Shown: one piece after another, positions 1-7,158 of the stretch
How positions within the stretch are numbered: the first letter of the stretch is position 1
Layout of the letters: every line of letters starts with the position of its first letter
DNA from: an uncultured Moraxella sp.
Lineage (GTDB): Bacteria > Pseudomonadota > Gammaproteobacteria > Pseudomonadales > Moraxellaceae
Reading direction: 5' to 3'
Assembly (NCBI GenBank): GCA_937975585.1
Contig: CALJUC010000071.1
Span: 1 to 10,176, forward strand
DNA length: 10,176 bases
Position numbers and translations under genes: made by a program
Notes under the pieces: model-generated
What the model was told of the DNA's origin: nothing
Databases searched by the model: none
What the model saw: only the letters and a program-made list of their open reading frames with translations

Positions 1-41
1 TATTCATCCTATAAAGAATGCAAAAAAACCGTTTAATTGAG

Positions 42-72
42 AAATAAAAAAGGCGAGCATTGCTCACCTTTT
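42..72 (-). terminator. Rho-independent terminator of tkt
   Basis: Read on the minus strand, an 11-bp stem (AAAAGGTGAGC paired with GCTCGCCTTTT, one T-G wobble) closes a 3-nt loop and runs into a T-rich tract. It begins 19 nt beyond the tkt stop codon. The stem is flanked by A/T runs on both sides, so it could also stop transcription entering from the left. Confidence 0.85.
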
Positions 73-91
73 AGTAAGTCAACAATTCAAC

Positions 92-2089
92 TTAAACAAC
101 CGCTTTCACAGCTTGAATGACCGCATCAGTCGTGATGTTAAAGTATTTAAATAAGTCTTTGGCCGGTGCTGACTCACCAAAGGTGGTCATACCCACGACT
201 TTACCGTCTAGACCGACAAACTTGTACCAGTAATCCACGTGGCTTGCTTCAACGGCAACACGCGCGCGAATTTGTGGTGGTAATACGCTGTCACGATAGT
301 TGATGTCTTGTTTGCTAAATACCTCGGCACATGGCATTGATACCACACGCACACCCACACCGTCAGCCGTTAATTGGTTGTACGCGTTCATCGCCAATTC
401 AATTTCAGAGCCGGTTGCGATGATGATGGCTTTTAACTCGCCTTGTTCTTTGGCAAGTACATAACCACCTTTGGCGATATTTGCCACTTGCTCGTTGTCA
501 CGTGCTTGGTGTGGTAAGTTTTGACGGCTAAAGATAAGTGCAGAAGGTGTGGTTTTGGCCTTAATCGCTTCAACCCATGCCACCGCTGATTCAACGGTAT
601 CACATGGACGCCATGTGTGTAGGTTTGGTGTTGCACGTAGGCTAGCCAACTGCTCAACCGGTTGATGCGTTGGGCCATCTTCACCCAAACCAATCGAATC
701 ATGGGTGTATACGTTAATCACGCGTTGCTTCATCAAGGCTGACATACGTACCGCGTTGCGCGCGTATTCCATGAACATCAAGAAGGTCGCAACGTATGGG
801 ATAAAGCCGCCATGTAATGCAATACCATTGGCAATCGCGGTCATACCAAACTCGCGCACACCGTAATGGATATAGTTACCAGCCGCGTCATCTTCGAGTG
901 CTTGAGCGTTCTTGAACCAAGTTAAATTAGAACCCGCCAAATCCGCTGAGCCGCCTAGCAACTCGGGTAAGTCTGGTTGTAAGGCGTTAATTGAATTTTG
1001 GCTCGCTTTACGTGAGGCAATGTTTTCTGGGTTGGCTTGGCAAGCTGCGATAAAGTCTTGTGCTTTTTGCTCAAAGTCTGCTGGCAAGTCACCATCGATA
1101 CGACGCACTAATTCATCCGCCAATTCTGGATAGGCGCGTTTGTACGCATCAAATTCGCTTTCCCAACTTTGTTGTAGCGCTTGGCCTTTAACCTTGCAAT
1201 CCCAACCTTCATAGATATCAGCGGGTAATTCAAACGCCTCATGTTCCCATGCCAACTCTTGACGGGTTAAGGTGATTTCGTCATTACCCAGTGGCGCACC
1301 ATGGCTCTCTTCTTTGCCTTGTTTATTCGGGCTACCAGCACCGATAATGGTCTTACACATAATCAGTGATGGCTTGCTAACTTCAGCAATCGCCGCTTCA
1401 GTGGCTTTGGTAATCGCATCAGTGTCATGACCATCGACTTTTTGTACATGCCAACCATAAGCTTCAAAACGCGCTTGGGTATCGTCTGAGAACCAACCCT
1501 CAACATCCCCATCAATTGAAATACCGTTGTCATCGTAGTAAGCAATTAATTTGCCTAACTGCAACGTACCGGCCAATGAACACACTTCATGGCTAATACC
1601 TTCCATCAAACAACCATCGCCCAAGAAGCAATAGGTGTGATGATCAATCACGCGATGGCCATCACGGTTGAATTGTGCCGCTAAGGTTTTTTCAGCAATC
1701 GCAAAACCCACCGCATTGGCAATACCTTGTCCTAATGGGCCTGTTGTGGTTTCAACACCAGCAGTATAACCATACTCTGGATGGCCTGGGGTTTTAGAAT
1801 GTAATTGACGGAAGTTTTTTAGATCTTCGATACTCACGTCATAACCAGTCAAATGTAGCAACGCATATTGCAACATTGAGCCATGACCATTCGATAACAC
1901 AAAGCGGTCACGGTTTAGCCATTTTGGGTCGGTTGGGTTATGTTTTAAAAACTTACGCCACAATACCTCTGCAATATCTGCCATACCCATTGGGGCACCA
2001 GGGTGACCCGAATTGGCTTTTTGTACCGCGTCAAAAGCGAGGGTGCGAATGGCATTGGCGAGCCGACGTTCAGCGATTGGTGTGGTCAT
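92..2089 (-). CDS. tkt: Transketolase
   Basis: Thiamine-diphosphate enzyme of the non-oxidative pentose phosphate pathway; it moves two-carbon ketol units between sugar phosphates (xylulose-5-P to ribose-5-P or erythrose-4-P) in the cytosol. The 665-residue protein is full length for the bacterial family (E. coli TktA is about 663). Visible motifs: SGHPGAP at 27-33, NGHGS at 67-71, GPLGQG at 117-122, and the ThDP/Mg motif from GDG 157-159 to DDN 186-188. In the pyrimidine-binding domain the YGVREFG motif carries the expected catalytic Glu at 413, and HDSIGLGEDGPTHQP lies at 463-477. The ATG at 2089 is chosen because AGGA sits 6 nt upstream and the protein then starts at MTTPIAERR as in relatives. 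The longer in-frame reading, from a TTG at 2152, would begin upstream of the predicted transcription start. Divergent from metK. Confidence 0.97.
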   Translation of the reverse strand: MTTPIAERRLANAIRTLAFDAVQKANSGHPGAPMGMADIAEVLWRKFLKHNPTDPKWLNRDRFVLSNGHGSMLQYALLHLTGYDVSIEDLKNFRQLHSKTPGHPEYGYTAGVETTTGPLGQGIANAVGFAIAEKTLAAQFNRDGHRVIDHHTYCFLGDGCLMEGISHEVCSLAGTLQLGKLIAYYDDNGISIDGDVEGWFSDDTQARFEAYGWHVQKVDGHDTDAITKATEAAIAEVSKPSLIMCKTIIGAGSPNKQGKEESHGAPLGNDEITLTRQELAWEHEAFELPADIYEGWDCKVKGQALQQSWESEFDAYKRAYPELADELVRRIDGDLPADFEQKAQDFIAACQANPENIASRKASQNSINALQPDLPELLGGSADLAGSNLTWFKNAQALEDDAAGNYIHYGVREFGMTAIANGIALHGGFIPYVATFLMFMEYARNAVRMSALMKQRVINVYTHDSIGLGEDGPTHQPVEQLASLRATPNLHTWRPCDTVESAVAWVEAIKAKTTPSALIFSRQNLPHQARDNEQVANIAKGGYVLAKEQGELKAIIIATGSEIELAMNAYNQLTADGVGVRVVSMPCAEVFSKQDINYRDSVLPPQIRARVAVEASHVDYWYKFVGLDGKVVGMTTFGESAPAKDLFKYFNITTDAVIQAVKAVV

Positions 2090-2152
2090 AACATGTCCTA
2101 GCAAAAGATGAAAAAAGGAAAATTTTATGTCTAAAAATCTTAATCGTGGCAA

Positions 2153-2181
2153 ATTTTAGCATATTTTATGCCAGTTGTTAT
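2153..2181 (-). promoter_or_regulatory. Candidate sigma-70 promoter of tkt
   Basis: On the minus strand, ATAACA (2181-2176, 4 of 6 matches to TTGACA) is followed after 17 nt by TAAAAT (2158-2153, 5 of 6 matches), preceded by TGC as in an extended -10. Transcription would start near 2146, giving a leader of about 57 nt. Identified by eye only. Confidence 0.6.
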
Positions 2182-2308
2182 GACGGTTTTTACCTGTTTG
2201 CGATTTACCAATTTTCATTCATCGACATTTATCAAGCAATGCGTTTATTAATGCGATTGCGACCACTGCGTCAGCGTAAAATCCATAGTTTATTGTGCAA
2301 AAATCATT

Positions 2309-2314
2309 TATAAT
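2309..2314 (+). promoter_or_regulatory. Consensus -10 box upstream of metK
   Basis: A perfect TATAAT lies in the tkt-metK spacer, about 240 nt before the metK start. No convincing -35 hexamer is found 16-18 nt upstream (TAGTTT at 17 nt is poor), so it would need an activator or another contact. It is the best plus-strand promoter candidate in the spacer. The rest of the spacer between 2182 and 2308 shows nothing else recognisable. Confidence 0.45.
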
Positions 2315-2320
2315 ACCCCG

Positions 2321-2552
2321 TTACATTTTTAAAAATGTTATCGCCTTAATCATTTTGCAAACTTGCTCGTTTAACCCCTCAATTGTCCGCCAACAAAGCG
2401 TTCCAATATTAGTTTTTAATATCAGATGTTAGCGACCTTGTTAAACGTGACTTTCTATTGCTCTGAGCATTGTTCTAAGCTGTGACGCTATCAATAGAGA
2501 TAGGTTTGCAAAGCGATTAATTTTTTTAGCCTTTTCATAAGGGAAAATTAAT
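2321..2552 (+). other. Long putative 5' leader of metK
   Basis: If the TATAAT at 2309 is used, metK mRNA carries about 230 untranslated nt with no ORF of note. Visible structure: the palindrome at 2323-2338, ATATTA/TAATAT arms around GTTTT at 2406-2422, TGCTC-T-GAGCA at 2459-2469, and CTATC/GATAG arms with a 6-nt loop at 2488-2503, then a run of seven T at about 2521. The ribosome binding site AAGGG (2539-2543) is 9 nt before ATG. I recognise no known SAM riboswitch class and no MetJ box (AGACGTCT). Confidence 0.4.
2323..2338. repeat. Perfect 16-bp palindrome at predicted metK transcription start
   Basis: ACATTTTTAAAAATGT is its own reverse complement with no spacer. It starts 9 bp after the -10 box, so it would cover about +3 to +18: a position typical for a repressor operator. 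It is AT-rich, so chance occurrence is not excluded. Confidence 0.6.
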
Positions 2553-3719
2553 ATGCGTGAATATTCATTATTTACTTCAGAATCAGTCAGTGAAGGTCAT
2601 CCGGACAAGCTAGCCGACCAAATTTCTGATGCCATTCTTGATGCCATCTTAGAACAAGATATCCATGCGCGTGTCGCTTGCGAAACCTTGACCAAAACGG
2701 GGGCGGTGGTATTGGCCGGTGAGATTAGTACCCATGCCAACGTTGATTTTGAAAAAATCGTCCGCGATACCGTACTACGTGTGGGTTATAACCACTCAGA
2801 TTTGGGTTTTGATGGTGCAACGTGTGCCGTGATTAACATGATTGGTAAGCAATCACCAGAAATCGCGCAAGGCGTTGACCGTAGCCGTCCTGAAGACCAA
2901 GGTGCCGGTGACCAAGGTTTGATGTTTGGTTATGCCACCCATGAAACCGATGTATTGATGCCTGCGCCGATTCAGTTCTCGCACCGTTTAATGGAGCGCC
3001 AAGCTGAATTGCGTAAAAATGGCACATTGCCTTGGTTACGCCCAGACGCCAAAGCACAGGTAACCGTGCGTTATGATGGTAATCGACCTGCGTTTGTTGA
3101 TGCCTTGGTATTATCTACTCAGCATAACCCAGAGATTTCTGAAAAAGACTTGCATGAAGCGGTCATGGAAGAAATCATCAAGCCAGTGATTCCTGCCGAT
3201 ATGTTACATGCCGGTACACGTTATCACATCAATCCAACCGGTAAATTCGTGATTGGTGGCCCAGTGGGTGACGCCGGCTTAACCGGTCGTAAAATTATCG
3301 TGGATACCTACGGTGGTATGGCACGCCACGGTGGTGGTGCTTTCTCAGGCAAAGATCCATCGAAAGTTGACCGCAGTGCCGCATATGCGGGCCGTTATGT
3401 AGCCAAAAACATCGTTGCCGCTGGTCTTGCTGAGCGCTGTGAGATTCAGGTGAGTTATGCGATTGGTGTGGCTGAGCCGACTTCTATCTCAGTCAATACC
3501 TTTGGCACAGGCAAAATTGGCGACGAGCAAATTGTTGAATTTATCCGTCAACACTTCGACTTACGCCCATACGGTATTACGCGTATGCTAAACCTATTAC
3601 AACCAATGTATGAGCAAACCGCCAGTTATGGTCACTTTGGTCGTGAAGGTACCGAAACAGCCTTTACGTGGGAACGCACCGACCGCGCTGCCCTATTACG
3701 CGCTGACGCTGGTCTATAA
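2553..3719 (+). CDS. metK: S-adenosylmethionine synthetase (methionine adenosyltransferase)
   Basis: Makes S-adenosylmethionine, the main cellular methyl donor, from ATP and methionine; cytosolic and normally essential. The 388-residue length fits the bacterial family (about 380-400). Signature elements are intact: the ATP-binding SEGHPDK at 13-19, GAGDQG at 117-122 continuing to MFGYA, and the glycine-rich phosphate loop GGGAFSGKD at 260-268 followed by SKVDRSAAY. ATG is supported by AAGGG 9 nt upstream. It is divergent from tkt and ends in its own terminator 13 nt after the stop. Expression may be set in the long leader; nothing in the coding region is unusual. Confidence 0.98.
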   Translation: MREYSLFTSESVSEGHPDKLADQISDAILDAILEQDIHARVACETLTKTGAVVLAGEISTHANVDFEKIVRDTVLRVGYNHSDLGFDGATCAVINMIGKQSPEIAQGVDRSRPEDQGAGDQGLMFGYATHETDVLMPAPIQFSHRLMERQAELRKNGTLPWLRPDAKAQVTVRYDGNRPAFVDALVLSTQHNPEISEKDLHEAVMEEIIKPVIPADMLHAGTRYHINPTGKFVIGGPVGDAGLTGRKIIVDTYGGMARHGGGAFSGKDPSKVDRSAAYAGRYVAKNIVAAGLAERCEIQVSYAIGVAEPTSISVNTFGTGKIGDEQIVEFIRQHFDLRPYGITRMLNLLQPMYEQTASYGHFGREGTETAFTWERTDRAALLRADAGL

Positions 3720-3731
3720 TTATTAATCTAT

Positions 3732-3768
3732 AAAAAAAGTGGGTAAATTTGTACTTTGCCCATTTTTT
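3732..3768 (+). terminator. Rho-independent terminator of metK
   Basis: A stem built from GTGGGTAAA and TTTGCCCAT (wobbles allowed) with a 7-nt loop is flanked by A7 on the left and T6 on the right. The symmetrical A/T flanks make it a good terminator immediately after metK. Confidence 0.85.
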
Positions 3769-3846
3769 ATGCCAAAATTTTTATCATAGTCAAATGAATT
3801 CATTTTAAGACAAGCAAAACGAGCGCAGATAGTACAGCAAGCCCTG

Positions 3847-3874
3847 TTTTCATAAAAACTGGACGCCGTATTAA
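3847..3874 (+). promoter_or_regulatory. Weak candidate promoter of the DUF3144 gene
   Basis: TTTTCA and TATTAA, each 4 of 6 matches to consensus, are separated by 16 nt and lie 45 nt before the ATG. A promoter is expected somewhere here because a terminator precedes the gene, but this exact placement is tentative. Confidence 0.3.
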
Positions 3875-3919
3875 ATTGAATTTAGAAGACGATAGCTTTT
3901 GCAAATATTAGGATAACTT

Positions 3920-4261
3920 ATGTCAAATCAAGATAATACCCAAAACATGGCCGATGATGCGGTAACGGCAGAAATGAACGCATTTTATGAGCGTGCCGAT
4001 GAGTTTATCAAGTTGGCCAATGAGCTACGTACCGATGAGGTACATGCCGGTAAAATCAATGCTTCTATGCTGTATGCGGTAGCACGTTTCAGTGCATGGA
4101 CAGCGGCCACTGGCTTTGTCAAAGGCAGCGATTACGCCAAAGAAAAAGCCGATATCATTGAGCACTTTACCAAAAACTTCGAGCGTATGCTGTCAGACAA
4201 CATCGATGATTACGCTGAAAACTTCCAAAAATATATGCAAATCGGCAAACAACCTGAATAG
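3920..4261 (+). CDS. DUF3144 family protein
   Basis: A 113-residue, highly charged, probably all-helical soluble protein with no signal peptide or membrane segment. It matches the pattern I know for the DUF3144 family: FYERADEFIKLANE at 22-35, the central GKINASMLYAVARFSAWTAA (44-63) and a C-terminal acidic helix FERMLSDNIDDYAENFQKY (87-105). The family is widespread in gamma-proteobacteria, has a similar length, and has no established function. ATG at 3920 follows AGGA by 6 nt. It stands alone between the metK terminator and a convergent terminator, so it is probably monocistronic. Family assignment is from memory of the motif; no role is proposed. Confidence 0.88.
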   Translation: MSNQDNTQNMADDAVTAEMNAFYERADEFIKLANELRTDEVHAGKINASMLYAVARFSAWTAATGFVKGSDYAKEKADIIEHFTKNFERMLSDNIDDYAENFQKYMQIGKQPE

Positions 4262-4300
4262 TCGCTTGTTTGGCGTAAAACCCTGATCAATAGACAATAA

Positions 4301-4331
4301 AAAGCCCAGTGACTTGATATCACTGGACTTT
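4301..4331. terminator. Bidirectional terminator between convergent genes
   Basis: A 12-bp stem (AAAGCCCAGTGA and TCACTGGACTTT) closes a 7-nt loop and has A/T tracts on both flanks. Read on the minus strand the single imperfection is a T-G wobble and the hairpin ends in CTTTTTATT; on the plus strand it is a C-A mismatch followed by TATTTTT. It therefore fits the dehydrogenase gene best but can serve both genes. Confidence 0.88.
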
Positions 4332-4370
4332 ATTTTTCGGTAGCTTATTGACTGTTAAAAATTTCATAAC

Positions 4371-5645
4371 CTAGAAAGTTAATAAACGGTCACCGTCTTT
4401 ATCGACAATACGACTCGTTAAGCCCATAGTGTTTAACAGATTAATAAATGGCTTAGGGTTGAGTTCTTCGACATTGACCATCTTCCCGACATCCCATATA
4501 CCTTGCGCGATTAAAATAGCGGCTGCGACTGGCGGCACACCCGCCGTATATGAGATACCTTGACTGCCAACTTCTTGGTAAGCCGCTTGGTGGTCGACCA
4601 CGTTATAAATAAAGATTTCTTCATCAATACCGTCTTTTTGACCACGGACTTTATCGCCAATACAAGTTTTACCTTGATAGTTGGGTGCAAGCTCATTGGG
4701 GTCTGGCAATACGGCCTTGACGACTTTTAATGGTACGACCTCGAGCCCTTCAGCCGTGGTCACAGGCTGCTCTGACAACAAGCCTAGACTATTAAGTACA
4801 GTGAACACATTCATATAGTGCTCACTAAACCCCATCCAAAAGCGAATATTCGGTACATTCAAATTGACTGATAAAGAATGCAGTTCGTCATGCCCGCTTA
4901 GATAACTGGTCTGTTCGCCCACCACGGGCAAGTTATCCGTACGCTTTACCTCAAACATGCTATTCTGTTGCCAAGCATTATTTTGCCAAGAATACACCGT
5001 ACCGGTAAACTCACGAAAGTTAATCTCGGGGTCAAAGTTGGTGGCAAAATAGCGCCCATGACTACCTGCATTAATATCAATGATATCAATATCCGTGACG
5101 CTACCCGTATCGAAGTAATCCACCCCAATACGCGCATACGCATTGACCACGCCGGGATCAAAGCCTATGCCCAAAATCGCAGTAATGCCATTGTCCGCGC
5201 ACAGCGTTTTGCGTTGCCACTCATAATTGGCGTACCAAGGTGGCGTTTCGCAGATTTTACGCGGGTCTTCGTGAATCGCGGTATCAATGTAGGCGGCCCC
5301 TGTTTCGATACAAGCTTGTAGTACTGACATATTGATAAAAGGCGCGCCCACATTAATGATGATTTGCGATTGGGTGGCGTTAATCAACGCTTTAGTCGCT
5401 TCGATATCAAACGCATCGAGTTGGTAGCAATGCAAAGTCGCAGGTAGTTTAAAGCTATGTTTTTGAGTCACACTATCGGCAATATGTTGGCATTTTTCGA
5501 TAGTGCGTGATGCAATACTAATGTCGCCTAACATATCGTTGTGCATCGCACATTTATGAGCGACCACCTGTGCGACCCCGCCCGCCCCTATAATCAGTAC
5601 ATTGCGTTTGGTGGCTTGATCGCCACTTTGCTTATTTTTTAGCAT
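4371..5645 (-). CDS. Carboxynorspermidine/carboxyspermidine dehydrogenase (saccharopine dehydrogenase family)
   Basis: NADPH-dependent reductase expected to condense aspartate 4-semialdehyde with 1,3-diaminopropane or putrescine and reduce the Schiff base to carboxynorspermidine or carboxyspermidine, the substrate of NspC. The 424-residue protein has an N-terminal Rossmann fold with GAGGVAQV at 20-27, SRT at 46-48 after the second strand, GFDPG at 161-165, and the family's central substrate/dimer domain, slightly longer than the usual roughly 400 residues. The ATG at 5645 is chosen because a full AGGAGG (5654-5659) ends 8 nt before it; an in-frame ATG at 5681 would place that site inside the gene. 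It lies 182 nt downstream of nspC on the same strand. Family members are often annotated as saccharopine dehydrogenase or LYS1; the adjacent nspC makes the polyamine role far more likely than lysine metabolism. Which diamine is used cannot be read from the sequence. Confidence 0.92.
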   Translation of the reverse strand: MLKNKQSGDQATKRNVLIIGAGGVAQVVAHKCAMHNDMLGDISIASRTIEKCQHIADSVTQKHSFKLPATLHCYQLDAFDIEATKALINATQSQIIINVGAPFINMSVLQACIETGAAYIDTAIHEDPRKICETPPWYANYEWQRKTLCADNGITAILGIGFDPGVVNAYARIGVDYFDTGSVTDIDIIDINAGSHGRYFATNFDPEINFREFTGTVYSWQNNAWQQNSMFEVKRTDNLPVVGEQTSYLSGHDELHSLSVNLNVPNIRFWMGFSEHYMNVFTVLNSLGLLSEQPVTTAEGLEVVPLKVVKAVLPDPNELAPNYQGKTCIGDKVRGQKDGIDEEIFIYNVVDHQAAYQEVGSQGISYTAGVPPVAAAILIAQGIWDVGKMVNVEELNPKPFINLLNTMGLTSRIVDKDGDRLLTF

Positions 5646-5653
5646 TGCATAAT

Positions 5654-5659
5654 CCTCCT
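5654..5659 (-). promoter_or_regulatory. Full Shine-Dalgarno AGGAGG deciding the dehydrogenase start
   Basis: AGGAGG is 8 nt from the ATG at 5645 but only 3 nt from an out-of-frame ATG at 5650. That second ATG opens a three-codon reading (M-Q-C-stop) whose TAA lies in the first codons of the gene. Confidence 0.8.
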
Positions 5660-5708
5660 TAATTGCCCTATGCACTGGCATATAAACGGATAGCTTTTTA
5701 ATAAAGTC

Positions 5709-5738
5709 GGGTTAAAAAAGGAAGAAAAAGGAAAACCC
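5709..5738. repeat. Homopurine/homopyrimidine tract inside GGGTT/AACCC arms
   Basis: In the 182-nt gap between nspC and the dehydrogenase gene, 5-bp inverted arms (5709-5713 and 5734-5738) enclose 20 purines made only of A and G. In the minus-strand mRNA this is a U/C-only stretch. The gap otherwise shows only tiny hairpins (e.g. GTGC-TAG-GCAC around 5778) and no clear terminator. Confidence 0.55.
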
Positions 5739-5827
5739 ATCCATCCGCTGTTGGTATCTAACATCACACTTACGAGTGCCTAGCACGCTTAACTATTGTC
5801 TTTTAAAGGATTATTGCCATCCAAAAG

Positions 5828-7075
5828 TTATGACAAACTAGCCTTATAGTCTTGATAGGTAAATTGCTTCACGACCTTAAACGTGCCGTCCAATTCTTTG
5901 ACCACAATCGCTGGCATATCCACGCCATTAAACCAGTTTTTCTTAACCATGGTATAACCCGCAGCATTGCCAAAACTTACCCGATCACCTATCGATAAAG
6001 CTTGTCCTTGTAAATCATATTCACCGAAGATATCACCGGCCAAACATGACTTACCACATAACTGGGTACTTTGCACCGATTCTAGTTTGGTCAAATTTTT
6101 GACCTCACCATTAATCGCATACAAAGGCGCGGTTTCACGATAAATCAGTAAATCAAGCATATGCGCTTCGATAGAACTATCGACAATGGCAAGGGCCTTG
6201 TCATGGTTAATGACGTCCAATACCGTGGTTTCAAGCGTAGCCGCTTGGGTGATACTTGCCTCGCCCGGCTCAAGGTACACTTGCACATCATAAGTCTGGC
6301 TAAAGACTTTTAACCGCGCCGCCAACTTCTCTAATGGATAACCCTCACCCGTAAAATGAATACCCCCACCAAGACTGACCCAGTCTAACTGCTTAAGAAA
6401 CTCGCCATACTGCTGTTCAATCGTGGTTAGCATGTCATCAAATTTGGTAAAACTCGCATTTTCACAGTTATTATGAATCATCACCCCCGAAATCAACGGC
6501 AAGCAGCTTTGTAGCACGGCCACATCCGTTTCGCCAAGTCGACTAAACGGACGCGATGGGTCAGCAATGATAAATGAGGAACTGCTCATCTGAGGATTGA
6601 GACGAATACCAATCGGCATGTTAGGCTTTTGCTTATGAACACGCTCAGCAAAACGCTCAAGTTGGGTCTTGGAGTTAAAGATTATCTTATCGCCATACGC
6701 AATGACCGCATCAATCTCGCCATCGCTATAAGCCACACTATACGCATGCGTTTCACCGCCAAAAGTTTCTCGCCCCAAACGTACCTCGTTAAGCGATGAG
6801 GAAGTCGTACCATCCATATAATCGCGCATGAGGTCAAATACCGACCAGCTAGCAAAACACTTGAGCGCCAACAATGTTTTCGCCCCTGATAACTCACGTA
6901 AGCGCGCCATCTTTTGCATATTTGGTAATAGTTTTGATTTATCAATCAGATAAAATGGCGTTGGAATCTGACTGATATCGGCAAATATTTGCGGCTGTTG
7001 ATTGAGCGTCATATTGTTATCAGTCGCAAGGTTATCAACCGATGGCATCTGGGTCGGTGATACAGTGTGAGTCAT
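5828..7075 (-). CDS. nspC: Carboxynorspermidine/carboxyspermidine decarboxylase
   Basis: PLP-dependent decarboxylase of the alanine-racemase fold that removes the carboxylate from carboxynorspermidine or carboxyspermidine, giving norspermidine or spermidine. Motifs in the 415-residue product: PLP-binding lysine K72 in ALKCFA, DGTTSSSLNE 88-97, FGGETHAYSV 105-114, HNNCEN 201-206, SLGGGIH 234-240, EPGEA 269-273, and CLAGD 344-348 with the cysteine placed as in the family. The conserved core starts near residue 37 (IPTPFYLID), leaving a Ser/Thr/Asn/Gln-rich extension of roughly 30 residues; usual length is about 365-390. The ATG at 7075 has only a weak AAGAGA 10 nt upstream, but the internal ATGs (residues 10 and 22) have no better site. 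The dehydrogenase for the preceding step is the next gene downstream. No diaminobutyrate aminotransferase/decarboxylase gene is in the window, so the diamine supply is encoded elsewhere. Confidence 0.94.
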   Translation of the reverse strand: MTHTVSPTQMPSVDNLATDNNMTLNQQPQIFADISQIPTPFYLIDKSKLLPNMQKMARLRELSGAKTLLALKCFASWSVFDLMRDYMDGTTSSSLNEVRLGRETFGGETHAYSVAYSDGEIDAVIAYGDKIIFNSKTQLERFAERVHKQKPNMPIGIRLNPQMSSSSFIIADPSRPFSRLGETDVAVLQSCLPLISGVMIHNNCENASFTKFDDMLTTIEQQYGEFLKQLDWVSLGGGIHFTGEGYPLEKLAARLKVFSQTYDVQVYLEPGEASITQAATLETTVLDVINHDKALAIVDSSIEAHMLDLLIYRETAPLYAINGEVKNLTKLESVQSTQLCGKSCLAGDIFGEYDLQGQALSIGDRVSFGNAAGYTMVKKNWFNGVDMPAIVVKELDGTFKVVKQFTYQDYKASLS

Positions 7076-7158
7076 AGGCTATTTTTCTCTTATGGATGCA
7101 CTTAATTTGTTCATTTGGTATTTATTCATCTAGCAATATATTCAAAGTCATCCGTTGA

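Noticed and set aside
2090..2152. N-terminal extension of transketolase by 21 residues
   Set aside because: It starts at TTG, precedes the predicted transcription start near 2146, lacks a ribosome binding site, and the inner ATG at 2089 has AGGA 6 nt upstream and the family-typical N-terminus.
2321..2552. Known SAM riboswitch or MetJ operator upstream of metK
   Set aside because: No conserved core of a SAM riboswitch class that I can recognise and no AGACGTCT-like tandem boxes; only generic small hairpins are visible.
4968..5321. 117-codon open frame on the plus strand inside the dehydrogenase gene
   Set aside because: Fully antisense to a clear conserved gene, no ribosome binding site seen, no recognisable protein features; a shadow frame.
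4371..5645. Lysine-pathway saccharopine dehydrogenase
   Set aside because: The adjacent nspC and the overall sequence type point to the carboxynorspermidine dehydrogenase branch of the superfamily.
5646..5681. Start of the dehydrogenase at the ATG at 5681
   Set aside because: The perfect AGGAGG would lie inside the coding region and is correctly spaced for the ATG at 5645.
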